NCBI GenBank assembly: GCA_003389325.1
Contig: QQVE01000005.1
Span: 101,344 to 165,343 of the forward strand
From: Planctomycetota bacterium
GTDB taxonomy: Bacteria; Planctomycetota; Planctomycetia; Pirellulales; PALSA-1355
Direction: 5' to 3'
Length of the DNA: 64,000 nucleotides
Part shown: positions 9,501 through 17,758 of the stretch, piece by piece
How positions within the stretch are numbered: position 1 is the first letter of the stretch
Layout of the letters: every line of letters begins with the position of its first letter
The notes under the pieces: model-generated
The model's input: only the letters and a program-made list of their open reading frames with translations
Databases searched by the model: none
What the model was told of the DNA's origin: nothing
Position numbers and translations under genes: made by a program

Positions 9501-10138
9501 GTCCCACCGGAGACGGCGTGCGCCAGGCGGTGATCTCCATCGCGAACAACGATACGAGCGAGAACCCCTATGCATTCGTCGTGCAGGGTTCGCTCAGCGG
9601 TGCGGTGCCGCAGCCCTTGCTGCAGAACGCGGCGCTGCCTCAGGACGTCAATGACGACGGCCGCGTATCGGCCAACGACGCGTTGATCCTGATCAATCAC
9701 CTGCTATCGGGTCCGACGGCCGCCCCGCAGGCTGCGAGCGCGGCGGCGTTAGCGGAGCCGGCTGGCACGCCCGTGTACTATGTGGACGTCAACGGCGATG
9801 GGCGGGTATCGGCAATCGACGCATTAATGGTCATCAACTACCTTCTGTCGCCGCCGCCCGGTCCCGCGGCTGCGCCGCAGGCTGCGACCGCGGAGGCGGC
9901 GCCCCTGTCGTCGGCAGCGGTGGACGAGGCGGTCGTATCGGAGTCTTCCGACGAAGAGGAGAGCGCGCTGTCGATGCCGTACGACGCCGCGTTACCCGAG
10001 GCTCCACCTTCCCGAGTAGAAACTTCCTCGACAACCTGGCTGCTGGAGCCGGAGGAAATTGCCACCGAGTCGGATGAATCACCCGATGCCGAAATCGTCG
10101 TATACACCGACCTGGAACTGGCTTTCGTCGATGGCTAG
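6590..10138 (+). CDS. Secreted multidomain metalloprotease with Calx-beta and dockerin repeats
   Basis: An 1182-residue extracellular protein. The Arg-rich N-terminus leads to LLETLEDRRLLTA, the L-E-x-R-x-L-L motif found at the start of many large planctomycete surface proteins. Residues about 60-400 form a metalloprotease-like domain with HEICHGLGF (H253, E254, H257); the third metzincin-type ligand position is Ser, as in the NF038122-like branch. Then come three Calx-beta-type modules (about 402-505, 514-620, 624-725; calcium-binding beta sandwiches), a golvesin/Xly-like beta domain (737-865), a choice-of-anchor-D/HYDIN-type Ig domain (880-1003) and two dockerin half-repeats (DVNDDGRVSANDALILINHL, about 1017; DVNGDGRVSAIDALMVINYL, about 1065). 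The last 95 residues are acidic and low-complexity. It shares its C-terminal two-thirds with the next gene. Confidence 0.85.
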   Translation: MISPGRTTRKRRDARRSGAMRHHLQAGRYRSPLLETLEDRRLLTASYVYQQPFAGGYLMRTESESLPLLTGTAGITTNQTGSFDIQLQKSPALLANPEASAAFDMAAEFLEAIFFDPVTIVVDADVSLLPPGVIGATSSVDVSIGYDELRDLLIADADEDETLPAQLPTLAQAQVELPDDGGTPFTLLGAEANRATLKALGVPENTLPGPQSQYNPSLIRDMSMAFSTAFTFDFDPTDGITPGMTDFVGVAIHEICHGLGFVSTVDYVDFALGNTAVPRGLEVNPLDLFRLRPGAGGDDFTGSPRVLTTEGDAVFYDGVYNPVGFNIPGLTQGDIPMSTGSSTGDGWQASHWKNDDITGVTIGIMDPTAGGGQLLVFSPADLRAFGLIGYDLTEPIPPLELNVLGDAVLEGDEGTTELVFTIEATNDTTESYTVEYATVDVTATAGVDYLPVSGTLTFTPEGPLVQTVTVSVIGELLVEDNESFLLRLSNPTDPAGLGIGEAAGVILNDDIEVSIGDASVTEGPVGTRLAVFTVTVLGGVGQPVTVYYSTLNDSATSASDYLPQAGTLNFSPQVTTATISVTVLGDTLNEGTETFFVLLSRIEGARLGKAVGVGTIFDDDPQPFLYVNDVYLTTTSAGVLAAEFTVALDTPSGRQVTVPYATSDGTAQAGVDYAAQSGVVTFAPGVTAMPVMVPVSTSATPSANKRFYLNLSSTATARLGDPQGAGTIVFADHPAGEYVMDNGDTGHSHTGTWTGVTNTLASGLDYDYATPGDGSGTSSWSFTAIPNGSYEVFARWVPFGNRATNAPYTIYDRNTPLGTVAVNQQAAPSDDLSNGQFWHSLGTFATTSHSLTVKLSNAANGYVIADAVRILAGGVGAQVPEMDVAAKDRSISTGDVTPATLDGTDFGTVPSLGVSITQEFTITNNGNAPLNLTGNPPVVVTGPQASDFTVVRQPAAVVAPGAKTTFEVKFRPTGDGVRQAVISIANNDTSENPYAFVVQGSLSGAVPQPLLQNAALPQDVNDDGRVSANDALILINHLLSGPTAAPQAASAAALAEPAGTPVYYVDVNGDGRVSAIDALMVINYLLSPPPGPAAAPQAATAEAAPLSSAAVDEAVVSESSDEEESALSMPYDAALPEAPPSRVETSSTTWLLEPEEIATESDESPDAEIVVYTDLELAFVDG

Positions 10139-10270
10139 ATTGCCTCGCGCTGTCTGTGTGCTTTCGCTTCGGCTGCGTCTTTGCGGAGCGATGCGGCTCG
10201 AACTAGCATGGGCTAGGCCGCAGGGCATCGGCACGCCGGCGGCGTCGTTTGGTGACGTGGGAGCTGAATC

Positions 10271-13200
10271 ATGATCACGCCTTGGCGTCGACGCCGCAGG
10301 AAGACGTACGGTCGAGACGCTTACCGAACGGGGCTCGGTCCCCGGGCGCTGTGGACCGAAGTCCTCGAAGATCGCCGCATGCTGCACGTGCTTTCGACGG
10401 GCTCCGGCGACGGCAGCGTCACGGTCGACGTCGATGGCTACGGTTCGTTCGGCAGCGCCGTCTTCCTCCTCGGTAGCCAGGGTGCCGTCTACGATCCCAT
10501 CGGACCGATCGGCCCGGCGAGCACGACGTTCCAATCGGGCGTGGCCGTGCGGCTGGGGACCATCGGGGAGCGCCAGTTTCTTACCTCGGGCGATATCCTC
10601 GGCTCGGGCGGCCTGGAGGCTCCGGTCGTCACGGGCGACTTGACCCAGGCCACGAGCACGTACACGGCCAGCAACCTGGAAACCGTGCTGACCCAGACCG
10701 TCTCTCCGCTCTTGAATGCGGACAATGTTCAGACCGGTTCGATTCTCGTCCAGAGCTACGCCATCACGAACATCGGCAGCGCGGCCGTCGACCTCGAGGT
10801 TGTACGCTACATCGACGGCGACTTGTTGTTCGACGGCACGCTCGTGGACGGCGGCGGCCGGTTGTTGTTGCCTGCCGAGTTCTTGTTCGAGACCGACGCC
10901 GGCGGCTCCGGGGCTACCGACACGACCTTTCTCGGCATCGACGCCACTGGCGGCACCATCCCGACCGTGGGGCGATTCGAGGTCGATTCGTTCGCTGGGC
11001 TGGGAACGCGCATCATCGAAGGCGCGGCGCTGGACGACATCATTACAGGTGACTCGGATGGCGACGGGTTCGTCGACGCAGGCGCGGAGTACGATATCAC
11101 CCTCGCGTTTCGAAACATCATCAGCCTGGCTCCCGGCGAATCGGGAACCTACGTCACGCGCACCGTGTTCGGGTCGGGAGCGCCGGAAGATATTCCCGTT
11201 AACGATCCCAAGATCACGGTCGAAGACATCGCCCAGCTCGAAGGCAACTCCGGACTGACGAACTTCGTGTTCCATATCGAGCTGATCGAATCCACCAGCG
11301 CGCCCGTCATTGTCACCTACGCGACCGAGGACGACACGGCCACTTCGCCGGGCGACTACCTGTCGCAGACCGGCACCGTGACCTTCCTGCCGGGAGGGCC
11401 CGAATCGCTATCGATCACGATTCCCGTCGTCGGCGACGCCGTCGTCGAGCCCGACGAATCGTTTCGTGTGCTGTTCACCGACATGGTCGGCGGCGGTAGC
11501 ACGGAATCGACGGCCGTGGCCACGATTTTAAACGACGACGTGGAACTCTCGATCGGCGACGTGACGTTGGTTGAGGGCAACGGCGGGACCAAGGACGCCG
11601 TGTTCACCATTCTGGCACAGGGGGGCGTCAACACCTTCGTCAGCATCAACTATACGACCGTGTCCAACACGGCCGTGGCCCCCGGCGACTTCACCGCCAA
11701 GAGCGGAGTCGTGCACCTCATGCCGGGCAGCAGCTCGGCGACGATTCGAGTGCCCGTCGTCGGCGACAACCTCAACGAGGACACCGAAACCTTCTGGGTC
11801 GTGTTGACCAGCGCGCAGGGGGCACGGATCAACCGGTCGACGGGGGTCGCCACGATCCTCGACGACGATCCGCTTCCGAACCTCTACGTGAGCGACGTGG
11901 TGGTGACCACCACAGGCGCCGGCTCGTACACGGCCGAATTCGCCGTGGCCCTCGACCGGGCCAGCGGGCGACGGGTTTCTGTCGAATACACCACCGACGA
12001 CGGCACTGCCACGGCGGGTGTGCAGTACGAAGCGCGCAGCGGCGTGGTCGTCTTCGAACCGGGACAGAACACGCGAATCGTATCCGTGCCCGTCATGACC
12101 GACGGGGTGTTTGCGGAGAACCGCAACTTTTACTTCAATCTGACGTTGGCGACGCACGCCCGCACGATCGATCCACAGGGCCGGGCAACGATCGTCTATG
12201 CGCCCGACACGCTGGGCGAATACATCATGGACGACAACGACGCCGGCTACAGCAAGACCGGCAACTGGACCAACGTGACCAACACGCTGGCCTACCATCT
12301 CGACTACGAGTATGCCCCGGCCGGCAACGGCAACTCGACGGCGACGTGGAACTTCGTGGGCATTCCCAATGCTTCGTACGAGGTGTTCGCCCGGTGGAGC
12401 GCGTTCGGCAACCGTGCCACGAATGCGCCCTTCACGATGCTCGACGATGGCGTGCCGGTGGGCACGGTGTCGGTGAACCAGCAATTGCCCCCCACGGGCG
12501 AATACTCCGACGGGATCTACTGGCAGAGCCTCGGCACGTTTCCCACCACGACCAACAACTTCGCCGTGCGCCTGACCAACAATGCCAACGGCTACGTCGT
12601 GGCCGACGCCGTGCGGATCGTCGCGGGTGGAATCGCACCGCAAGAACCCGAGATGGACGTTGCCGGGTTGTATCGATCGATCATCACAGGCGACACGTCG
12701 CCGACGACCAACGACGGCACCGACTTCGGCTTCGTGCCGCAATGGACCGACTCGTCCGTGCATACCTTTGAGATCACGAACAACGGCAACGCCGATCTCC
12801 ACTTAACGGGCGTGCCGCGCGTGAGCGTTTTGGGCCAACACGCGTCCGATTTTCTGGTGATGTCGCAGCCCGACTCGGTCGTGATGCCCGGCCGCTCGAC
12901 TTCGTTCGACGTGCTGTTTCAGCCCGGCGGCACGGGCCTGCGAACGGCCATGCTGTCGATCGCCAACACTGACGACACCGAGCACCCCTATGTGTTCATG
13001 GTGCAGGGCACGGGCGTTGGCCCGGCGCCGCTTGCGCACAATGCCGCTTTGCCTCAGGACGTCAACGGCGACGAACGCGTATCGGCGCGCGACGCATTGA
13101 TCCTCATCAACCACTTGTTAACGCCTCAAACGGCATCGCCGCAGGCGGCGGTCGCGGAGGCGGCCGACCTGCAAGTGGCCGCCGAACCGGTCTACTACGT

Positions 13201-13552
13201 GGACGTCAACCACGACGGTCGGGTATCTGCGGTCGACGCGTTGATGGTGATCAACTATCTTCTGAGCGGCCCACAGCAATCGCAGCAAACCGCAGCGCCG
13301 GCAACAGCCGAGCCGCTGGCGGCCGCCGAAGTCGACAACGCGATCGTGCTGCTCGACGATACCGGCGACGCCTCGGAAGAACCGCGGCAGCGCGTCGAGC
13401 CCGTCGCGCAGCCGGTGGTCGACGTACGGACCGCGAAAGAGCGATCCGCCGCGCTGCTCACGGCGCAACGCGTGGAAGCGGCCATGGCCGCCCCACAGGG
13501 CGAGGGCGAATCGGAGGAGTCCGAGTTCGATTCGGAACTGCCGGAGCTGTGA
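10271..13552 (+). CDS. Secreted Calx-beta/dockerin protein, paralogue of the preceding gene
   Basis: A 1093-residue protein with the same planctomycete N-terminal motif (VLEDRRMLHVLS) after a very basic start (RRRRRKTYGR). Residues about 50-310 are unique: a beta-rich domain of unknown function with no HExxH. From about residue 313 the layout copies its neighbour: three Calx-beta-type modules (313-415, 424-530, 537-640), a golvesin-like domain (649-780), a HYDIN-type domain (793-917), two dockerin half-repeats (DVNGDERVSARDALILINHL and DVNHDGRVSAVDALMVINYL) and an acidic tail. Near-identical phrases (VFARW, FGNRATNAP, NGYVxADAVRI) mark it as a tandem duplicate whose N-terminal domain was swapped. 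Dockerin loops should bind calcium; a cohesin partner is not visible here. Confidence 0.85.
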   Translation: MITPWRRRRRKTYGRDAYRTGLGPRALWTEVLEDRRMLHVLSTGSGDGSVTVDVDGYGSFGSAVFLLGSQGAVYDPIGPIGPASTTFQSGVAVRLGTIGERQFLTSGDILGSGGLEAPVVTGDLTQATSTYTASNLETVLTQTVSPLLNADNVQTGSILVQSYAITNIGSAAVDLEVVRYIDGDLLFDGTLVDGGGRLLLPAEFLFETDAGGSGATDTTFLGIDATGGTIPTVGRFEVDSFAGLGTRIIEGAALDDIITGDSDGDGFVDAGAEYDITLAFRNIISLAPGESGTYVTRTVFGSGAPEDIPVNDPKITVEDIAQLEGNSGLTNFVFHIELIESTSAPVIVTYATEDDTATSPGDYLSQTGTVTFLPGGPESLSITIPVVGDAVVEPDESFRVLFTDMVGGGSTESTAVATILNDDVELSIGDVTLVEGNGGTKDAVFTILAQGGVNTFVSINYTTVSNTAVAPGDFTAKSGVVHLMPGSSSATIRVPVVGDNLNEDTETFWVVLTSAQGARINRSTGVATILDDDPLPNLYVSDVVVTTTGAGSYTAEFAVALDRASGRRVSVEYTTDDGTATAGVQYEARSGVVVFEPGQNTRIVSVPVMTDGVFAENRNFYFNLTLATHARTIDPQGRATIVYAPDTLGEYIMDDNDAGYSKTGNWTNVTNTLAYHLDYEYAPAGNGNSTATWNFVGIPNASYEVFARWSAFGNRATNAPFTMLDDGVPVGTVSVNQQLPPTGEYSDGIYWQSLGTFPTTTNNFAVRLTNNANGYVVADAVRIVAGGIAPQEPEMDVAGLYRSIITGDTSPTTNDGTDFGFVPQWTDSSVHTFEITNNGNADLHLTGVPRVSVLGQHASDFLVMSQPDSVVMPGRSTSFDVLFQPGGTGLRTAMLSIANTDDTEHPYVFMVQGTGVGPAPLAHNAALPQDVNGDERVSARDALILINHLLTPQTASPQAAVAEAADLQVAAEPVYYVDVNHDGRVSAVDALMVINYLLSGPQQSQQTAAPATAEPLAAAEVDNAIVLLDDTGDASEEPRQRVEPVAQPVVDVRTAKERSAALLTAQRVEAAMAAPQGEGESEESEFDSELPEL

Positions 13553-13756
13553 GCGAACCTCACGGCTCGGCGGGACGTCTAAGGGGGTGCAAGGCGGGGC
13601 TTCGGGCGCTGGCCAGCGGCGGCACGCCGTCGCCGGTGGCTCCGGCCAAACGGTCACGGCTGGCCACTTCTCGCGGCGTCGGTCATCGGCTAACCTGACC
13701 GGTCTCGCGCCGACCGTGCGCGAGGTTCACCCGAACAGTTCCAGCGAAAGATCGAT

Positions 13757-15031
13757 ATGCCTAGTGCGCCGCGGTTTGCCGCGCTTCGTAATGAGATTGC
13801 CGGGGTCAGCGTCGAGGCGCTGGCCCGGGAGTTCGGCACGCCGACCTACGTTTACGACGCGGCGAAAATCGTCGAGCGGATTTCGGATCTTAAGGCGTTC
13901 GACACGGTGCGGTACGCCCAGAAGGCCTGCTCGAACATCGCCATACTCGACCTGGTGCGGCGCAACGGGGCGGTGGTCGACGCGGTCAGCGCGGGGGAGA
14001 TCCAGCGGGCCATCGCGGCTGGCTACCCGGTGACCGGCGATCCTCCGCCCATCGTCTACACGGCCGACATCTTCGACCGCGAAGCGCTCGACCTGGTGCT
14101 GGCCCATGGGCTGCACGTCAACTGCGGGTCGCCGGACATGATCAGCCAATTGGGCGAGATCGCGCCGGGGCGAGAGATCACGCTCCGCATCAATCCGGGC
14201 TTCGGGCACGGGCACAGTCAAAAGACCAACACCGGCGGCGAGCAATCGAAGCACGGCATCTGGCACGACCAGCTCCAGCAGTGTCTGCGGGCCGCGGATC
14301 AACACGGATTGGGGGTCACGGGACTGCACATGCACATCGGCTCGGGCTCAGATATGGAGCACCTGGCGAGCGTGTGCAACGCGATGGAAGCCGCGGCGCG
14401 CGAAGTGGGGCGAACACTGAAGTCGATCAGCGCAGGCGGCGGCTTGCCGATTCCCTATCGCGAAGGTGAGACATACGTCGACATCGGTGCTTACTTCGAA
14501 CTCTGGGATGCCACGCGCAAGCGGCTCGAGGACGCCTTCGGACACAAGGTCGGCCTCGAGATCGAGCCGGGGCGGTACCTGATCGCCGAGAGCGGCTACC
14601 TGGTTGCCCAGATCCGGGCGATCAAGCGCAGCGGCGCGAACACGTTCTATTTGCTCGATGCCGGCTTCAACAACCTGGCCCGGCCGATCCTCTACGGGGC
14701 CTACCACCACATGTCGCTGGTGCCGTGCGGCGAGGGAGGCCCCACGCGGCAAATGCACGAAGTCGTCGTGGGCGGGCCGCTGTGCGAGTCGGGCGATATT
14801 TTCACGCAGGAAGAGGGGGGCTTCGTCCGCTCGCGGATGCTGCCCGTGGCCGAAGTGGGCGAGTACCTCGTGATCGAGTGTGCCGGGGCCTACGGCAGCG
14901 TAATGAGCTCGAATTACAACAGCAAACCCTTTGCGGCCGAGGTGTTGGTCGAAGGCGGCAGCCCCCACCTGATTCGCCGCCGCCAGACGTTCGAGGACCT
15001 GGTGGCGGGAGAGACGATTCCCGAGCGGTAG
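13757..15031 (+). CDS. lysA: Diaminopimelate decarboxylase
   Basis: A 424-residue fold-type III PLP decarboxylase that converts meso-diaminopimelate to L-lysine and CO2, the last step of lysine synthesis. The N-terminal alanine-racemase-like barrel carries the PLP lysine in VRYAQKACSN (K56), the HMHIGSGSD motif and the glycine-rich phosphate loop SAGGGLPIPY. The C-terminal beta domain has EIEPGRYLIAESG and the active-site segment GPLCESGD with its cysteine contributed to the other subunit. The length fits the family. Related PLP decarboxylases (ornithine/arginine, carboxynorspermidine) share the fold, but the CESGD context supports LysA. It stands alone between the Calx-beta pair and a ferredoxin gene. 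Confidence 0.88.
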   Translation: MPSAPRFAALRNEIAGVSVEALAREFGTPTYVYDAAKIVERISDLKAFDTVRYAQKACSNIAILDLVRRNGAVVDAVSAGEIQRAIAAGYPVTGDPPPIVYTADIFDREALDLVLAHGLHVNCGSPDMISQLGEIAPGREITLRINPGFGHGHSQKTNTGGEQSKHGIWHDQLQQCLRAADQHGLGVTGLHMHIGSGSDMEHLASVCNAMEAAAREVGRTLKSISAGGGLPIPYREGETYVDIGAYFELWDATRKRLEDAFGHKVGLEIEPGRYLIAESGYLVAQIRAIKRSGANTFYLLDAGFNNLARPILYGAYHHMSLVPCGEGGPTRQMHEVVVGGPLCESGDIFTQEEGGFVRSRMLPVAEVGEYLVIECAGAYGSVMSSNYNSKPFAAEVLVEGGSPHLIRRRQTFEDLVAGETIPER

Positions 15032-15243
15032 AGCACACCGCCTCGTCGGCCCCAAGGCCCGAAAAACGCGGTATTTGCCGCCTCGGATGCCCGCCGAATC
15101 GATCCTGTACCAGCGGTTGGCTTTGTGCCGATTTGTTCCTATGATTGGTTAGTCGGCCGAACTCCGTACGAGCCGCATCGGAATGCACCCCACGACCGCT
15201 CCTTCCCGCTGGGGAGGGGAGCCGCAACCGAGGAATATGCTCC

Positions 15244-15636
15244 ATGGCCAAACAAGGCCCCCGCAAGAAACTGCCCAAAGAGCTAGCCGTCATCAACGCC
15301 GACAACTGCACCGGGTGCGAAGCGTGCCTGGAGGTCTGTCCGGTCGATTGCATCGTGAAAATCCAGCAGTACGACGACAAGTACAACCTGCAGAGCTGGT
15401 GCGAGATCGACCTGGAGCGCTGCGTGGGCTGCGAGGTGTGTGTCCACATTCCCGGCAAGAAGACCAACCCCTACGAGCTCGTCGTGTGCCCGTGGGACGC
15501 GATTGAGATGGTGCCGACAGAGCACGTGGCCCAAGTCGTGGCCCAGATCGGCGGCCCGCCGGAGTACGTCTACGAAAACTGGGATCGCCTGGTCGGCACG
15601 GCCCAGCACCTGGCCGAACTCAAGGGCAGCGCCTAG
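15244..15636 (+). CDS. Ferredoxin with two 4Fe-4S-type cysteine motifs, the second expanded
   Basis: A 130-residue soluble electron carrier. The first motif is canonical: CTGCEACLEVCP (C-x2-C-x2-C-x3-C-P), followed by V-D-C. The second begins normally (CVGCEVC), but 15 residues separate its third and fourth cysteines (VHIPGKKTNPYELVV, then CPWD) instead of three. Whether a 4Fe-4S or 3Fe-4S centre forms there cannot be told from sequence. A tail of about 40 residues (GGPPEYVYENWDRLVGTAQH) follows and is not part of standard bacterial ferredoxins. Start at ATG 15244, with AGGA about 10 bp upstream; in-frame sequence back to 15145 lacks family character. The redox partner is unknown; no oxidoreductase gene is adjacent. 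Confidence 0.85.
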   Translation: MAKQGPRKKLPKELAVINADNCTGCEACLEVCPVDCIVKIQQYDDKYNLQSWCEIDLERCVGCEVCVHIPGKKTNPYELVVCPWDAIEMVPTEHVAQVVAQIGGPPEYVYENWDRLVGTAQHLAELKGSA

Positions 15637-15704
15637 GCAGCGCGGTTCTTGGACAGGCAATCGGGTATGTTGCCAGCGACCGTCTTGCGTCGTAGAACGC
15701 TCCT

Positions 15705-16829
15705 ATGATGCCGATCCGCTGGCTATCGATCCGCGGCTACCGCTCGGTGCAGCGCGTGCGCCTGGAGTTGGGACAGGTCAACGTGCTGGTTGGTCCCAAC
15801 GGCTGCGGCAAGACGAATCTGTACCGCTCGCTGTTTCTGCTTAACCAGGCCGCCGATGGCCGCCTGGCCAGCACGCTCGCCGCCGAAGGCGGAATGCCGA
15901 GCTGCCTTTGGGCCGGCGAATTCCGCAAGGGCGTGCCCAAACGCGTCACCATCGAAGTCGGCTTCGACCAGTGGTCGTATCGCTTTGCCTGTGGCCTTGC
16001 ACAACCACATGGTTCGGCATTCTCGCTCGATCCGATCGTGCGCGAAGAACAACTCGAGTTCCGGGGTCACGCCCGGCGCACGACGGTGTTCCAACGCAAG
16101 AACGGTTCCGCCCAGCTGCGCGATGAGCAGGGGCGGCCGATCGACTTCCCCATGGAGCTAACGGACTCGGAGTCGATCCTCTCGGAGCTGCGCGAGCCGC
16201 ACCGCTTTCCCGAGTTGTCGGCGTTGCGCAGCGTGTTGTTGAGCTGGCGGTTTTATCACGAGTTTCGTACCGATGCCGATTCGCCGCTGCGACGACCGCA
16301 GATTGCCGTGCGCACGCCGGTGCTGAGCCACGACGGCGTCGACCTGGCCGCGGCGCTGCAAACCATTGGCGAAATCGGCCGGGGCATGGAACTGCAGCAG
16401 GCCGTCGCCGACGCGTTCCCAGGGGCGAGCCTGTATATCGCCATGGGCCAGGCCGGCATGGAGGTGCAACTGGAGCGCGAAGAATTTCGCCGCCGCTTCG
16501 CCGCGAGGGAGCTTTCCGACGGCACGCTCAAGTACCTGTGCCTGCTGGCCGCGCTATACACGCCCCGGCCGCCGGCGCTGTTGGCGATGAACGAACCCGA
16601 CGCGAACCTGCACCCCCAACTCTTTGAACCGCTGGCCCGACTGATCGCCCGGGCCGGCCAAGACTCGCAGCTTTGGATCACCACCCATTCGCAGCCCCTG
16701 GCCGAGTCCCTGCGGCGCGAGGCCGATGCGAAGCTGATTCAGCTCGAGATGCTCGACGGGGCCACGACCGTGTCCGGCGAGCCGGACGGCGAGGACGGCG
16801 AAGCGGACGAGGACGAAAGCGACAATTAG
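15705..16829 (+). CDS. AAA family ATPase of the RecF/SMC-like AAA_21 type
   Basis: A 374-residue ABC-like ATPase. It opens with the WLSIRGYRSV strand typical of RecF/SMC-type heads, then Walker A VGPNGCGKTNLYRSL (about residues 28-42). The C-terminal half carries the signature LSDGTLKYLCLLAAL, Walker B ALLAMNEPDANLHPQL and the H-loop WITTHSQPLAESL. An Asn in Walker B before the catalytic Glu, with the NLHP motif, fits the stand-alone predicted-ATPase group COG4637. No coiled-coil arm or TOPRIM nuclease domain is present, so it is not an OLD nuclease. The tail is strongly acidic. No partner gene is adjacent; the stop overlaps by 4 bp the stop of the convergent isomerase gene. The biological role is unknown. 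Confidence 0.8.
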   Translation: MMPIRWLSIRGYRSVQRVRLELGQVNVLVGPNGCGKTNLYRSLFLLNQAADGRLASTLAAEGGMPSCLWAGEFRKGVPKRVTIEVGFDQWSYRFACGLAQPHGSAFSLDPIVREEQLEFRGHARRTTVFQRKNGSAQLRDEQGRPIDFPMELTDSESILSELREPHRFPELSALRSVLLSWRFYHEFRTDADSPLRRPQIAVRTPVLSHDGVDLAAALQTIGEIGRGMELQQAVADAFPGASLYIAMGQAGMEVQLEREEFRRRFAARELSDGTLKYLCLLAALYTPRPPALLAMNEPDANLHPQLFEPLARLIARAGQDSQLWITTHSQPLAESLRREADAKLIQLEMLDGATTVSGEPDGEDGEADEDESDN

Positions 16830-17653
16830 CCGGCGTTCACTTTGTCGAGCGTGCGCTGCATGTAGTCGATGCTTTCTTTGGCCAGGCGCTCGATGCCGGG
16901 GGCGTAGTCGAACACCTCGACGGACACCCAGTGCGAGTAGTCCACCTCGCCTAAGGCCTTGAAGATCGGGTGGAAGTCCAGCTCGCCGAAGCCGGGGCCT
17001 TGCTTGTTGGGGTCGTTGGCGTGGAAGTGAGCCAGGTGTCCCGTGTGGCGCTTGATCAACTCGGGGATTGGCACAGCCTCGCTCGACATCGCCTTGCAGT
17101 CGAGAATCAACCGGACGTTGGGATGGTCGATCCGCTCGATCAGCCGCACGGCGTCGTTGGCCGTGTTGAGAAAGTTGCCTTCGGTCGGCCCTAGGGGTTC
17201 CATGCAAAGCGTGACCCCGGTTTGCTCGAGCACCGGCAGGCACTCGCTCACTACGCCGGCCGCGTTGTCGAATGCCTGCTCGGGCGTGACCCCTTCCATC
17301 ACGTTGCGCTGTTGGGGCGAACCAAAAATCATCCGCGAGCCGCCGACGTCGCCGCACAGTCGGGCCAGGTCCTGCACGTACGCGGTCGTGCGCTTGCGCA
17401 CCTCGGCGTCCGGGTGCGTAAGGTGAAAGCCCTCGGTCTTTGCCAGCAGCCAGTGCAGTCCGACCACGTCGAGGCCGCTGGCCTTCGCCAGCCGGACGAC
17501 CTCCTGCCGCTGGGCGGAGGTGATCTCACGGGCGTCGGCATGGAGCGTAAACGGCGCGATCTCGATGCCCGTGTAGCCGCACTCGGCCGCAAAGCCGAAC
17601 GCCTTGTCGAAGGGCCAGTCGAGAAACGTTTCGTTGCAAATCGCGAATTTCAT
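16826..17653 (-). CDS. Sugar phosphate isomerase/epimerase-like TIM-barrel protein
   Basis: A 275-residue AP-endonuclease-2-type TIM barrel, the fold of xylose isomerase-like and IolE/IolI enzymes. Visible marks: KFAICNETFLDWPFDKAF start, GYTGIEIAPFTLH (strand 2), VTLCMEPLGPTEGNFLN (metal-ligand Glu), VRLILDCKAM (metal-ligand Asp), HFHANDPNKQGPGFGELDF and a final VSVEVFDY with Glu. These residues form the divalent-metal site. The substrate is unknown; the family is very common in Planctomycetota for sugar catabolism. Start placed at ATG 17653, where similarity begins; the longer in-frame start at 17698 adds a non-conserved leader. Confidence 0.82.
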   Translation of the reverse strand: MKFAICNETFLDWPFDKAFGFAAECGYTGIEIAPFTLHADAREITSAQRQEVVRLAKASGLDVVGLHWLLAKTEGFHLTHPDAEVRKRTTAYVQDLARLCGDVGGSRMIFGSPQQRNVMEGVTPEQAFDNAAGVVSECLPVLEQTGVTLCMEPLGPTEGNFLNTANDAVRLIERIDHPNVRLILDCKAMSSEAVPIPELIKRHTGHLAHFHANDPNKQGPGFGELDFHPIFKALGEVDYSHWVSVEVFDYAPGIERLAKESIDYMQRTLDKVNAG

Positions 17654-17758
17654 GGCGTGCATCTGGTGAAACGGAAGGAAAGCAAGCGAGCGGGCCATCC
17701 TAGCACGCCCGGCGCACGCGCTTCAAGGTGCCCGCGCTGCGCCTCGCACACGGCACGC

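Noticed and set aside
6638..9700. Open frame of over 1000 codons on the minus strand across the Calx-beta protein gene
   Set aside because: It mirrors the coding strand's codon bias (GC-rich third positions), has no recognisable domain, and lies entirely within a well-supported gene.
13553..13756. Small gene between the Calx-beta pair and lysA
   Set aside because: The open frames here have no ribosome-binding site with a sensible start and no domain; they read into lysA in another frame.
15705..16829. OLD-family nuclease or retron/Gabija-type defence ATPase
   Set aside because: No TOPRIM domain or helicase/nuclease partner is present, and the motifs fit a stand-alone COG4637-type ATPase.
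17654..17698. Longer start of the first TIM-barrel enzyme
   Set aside because: The extra 15 residues are not like the family, and the conserved sequence begins with KFAICNETF at 17653.
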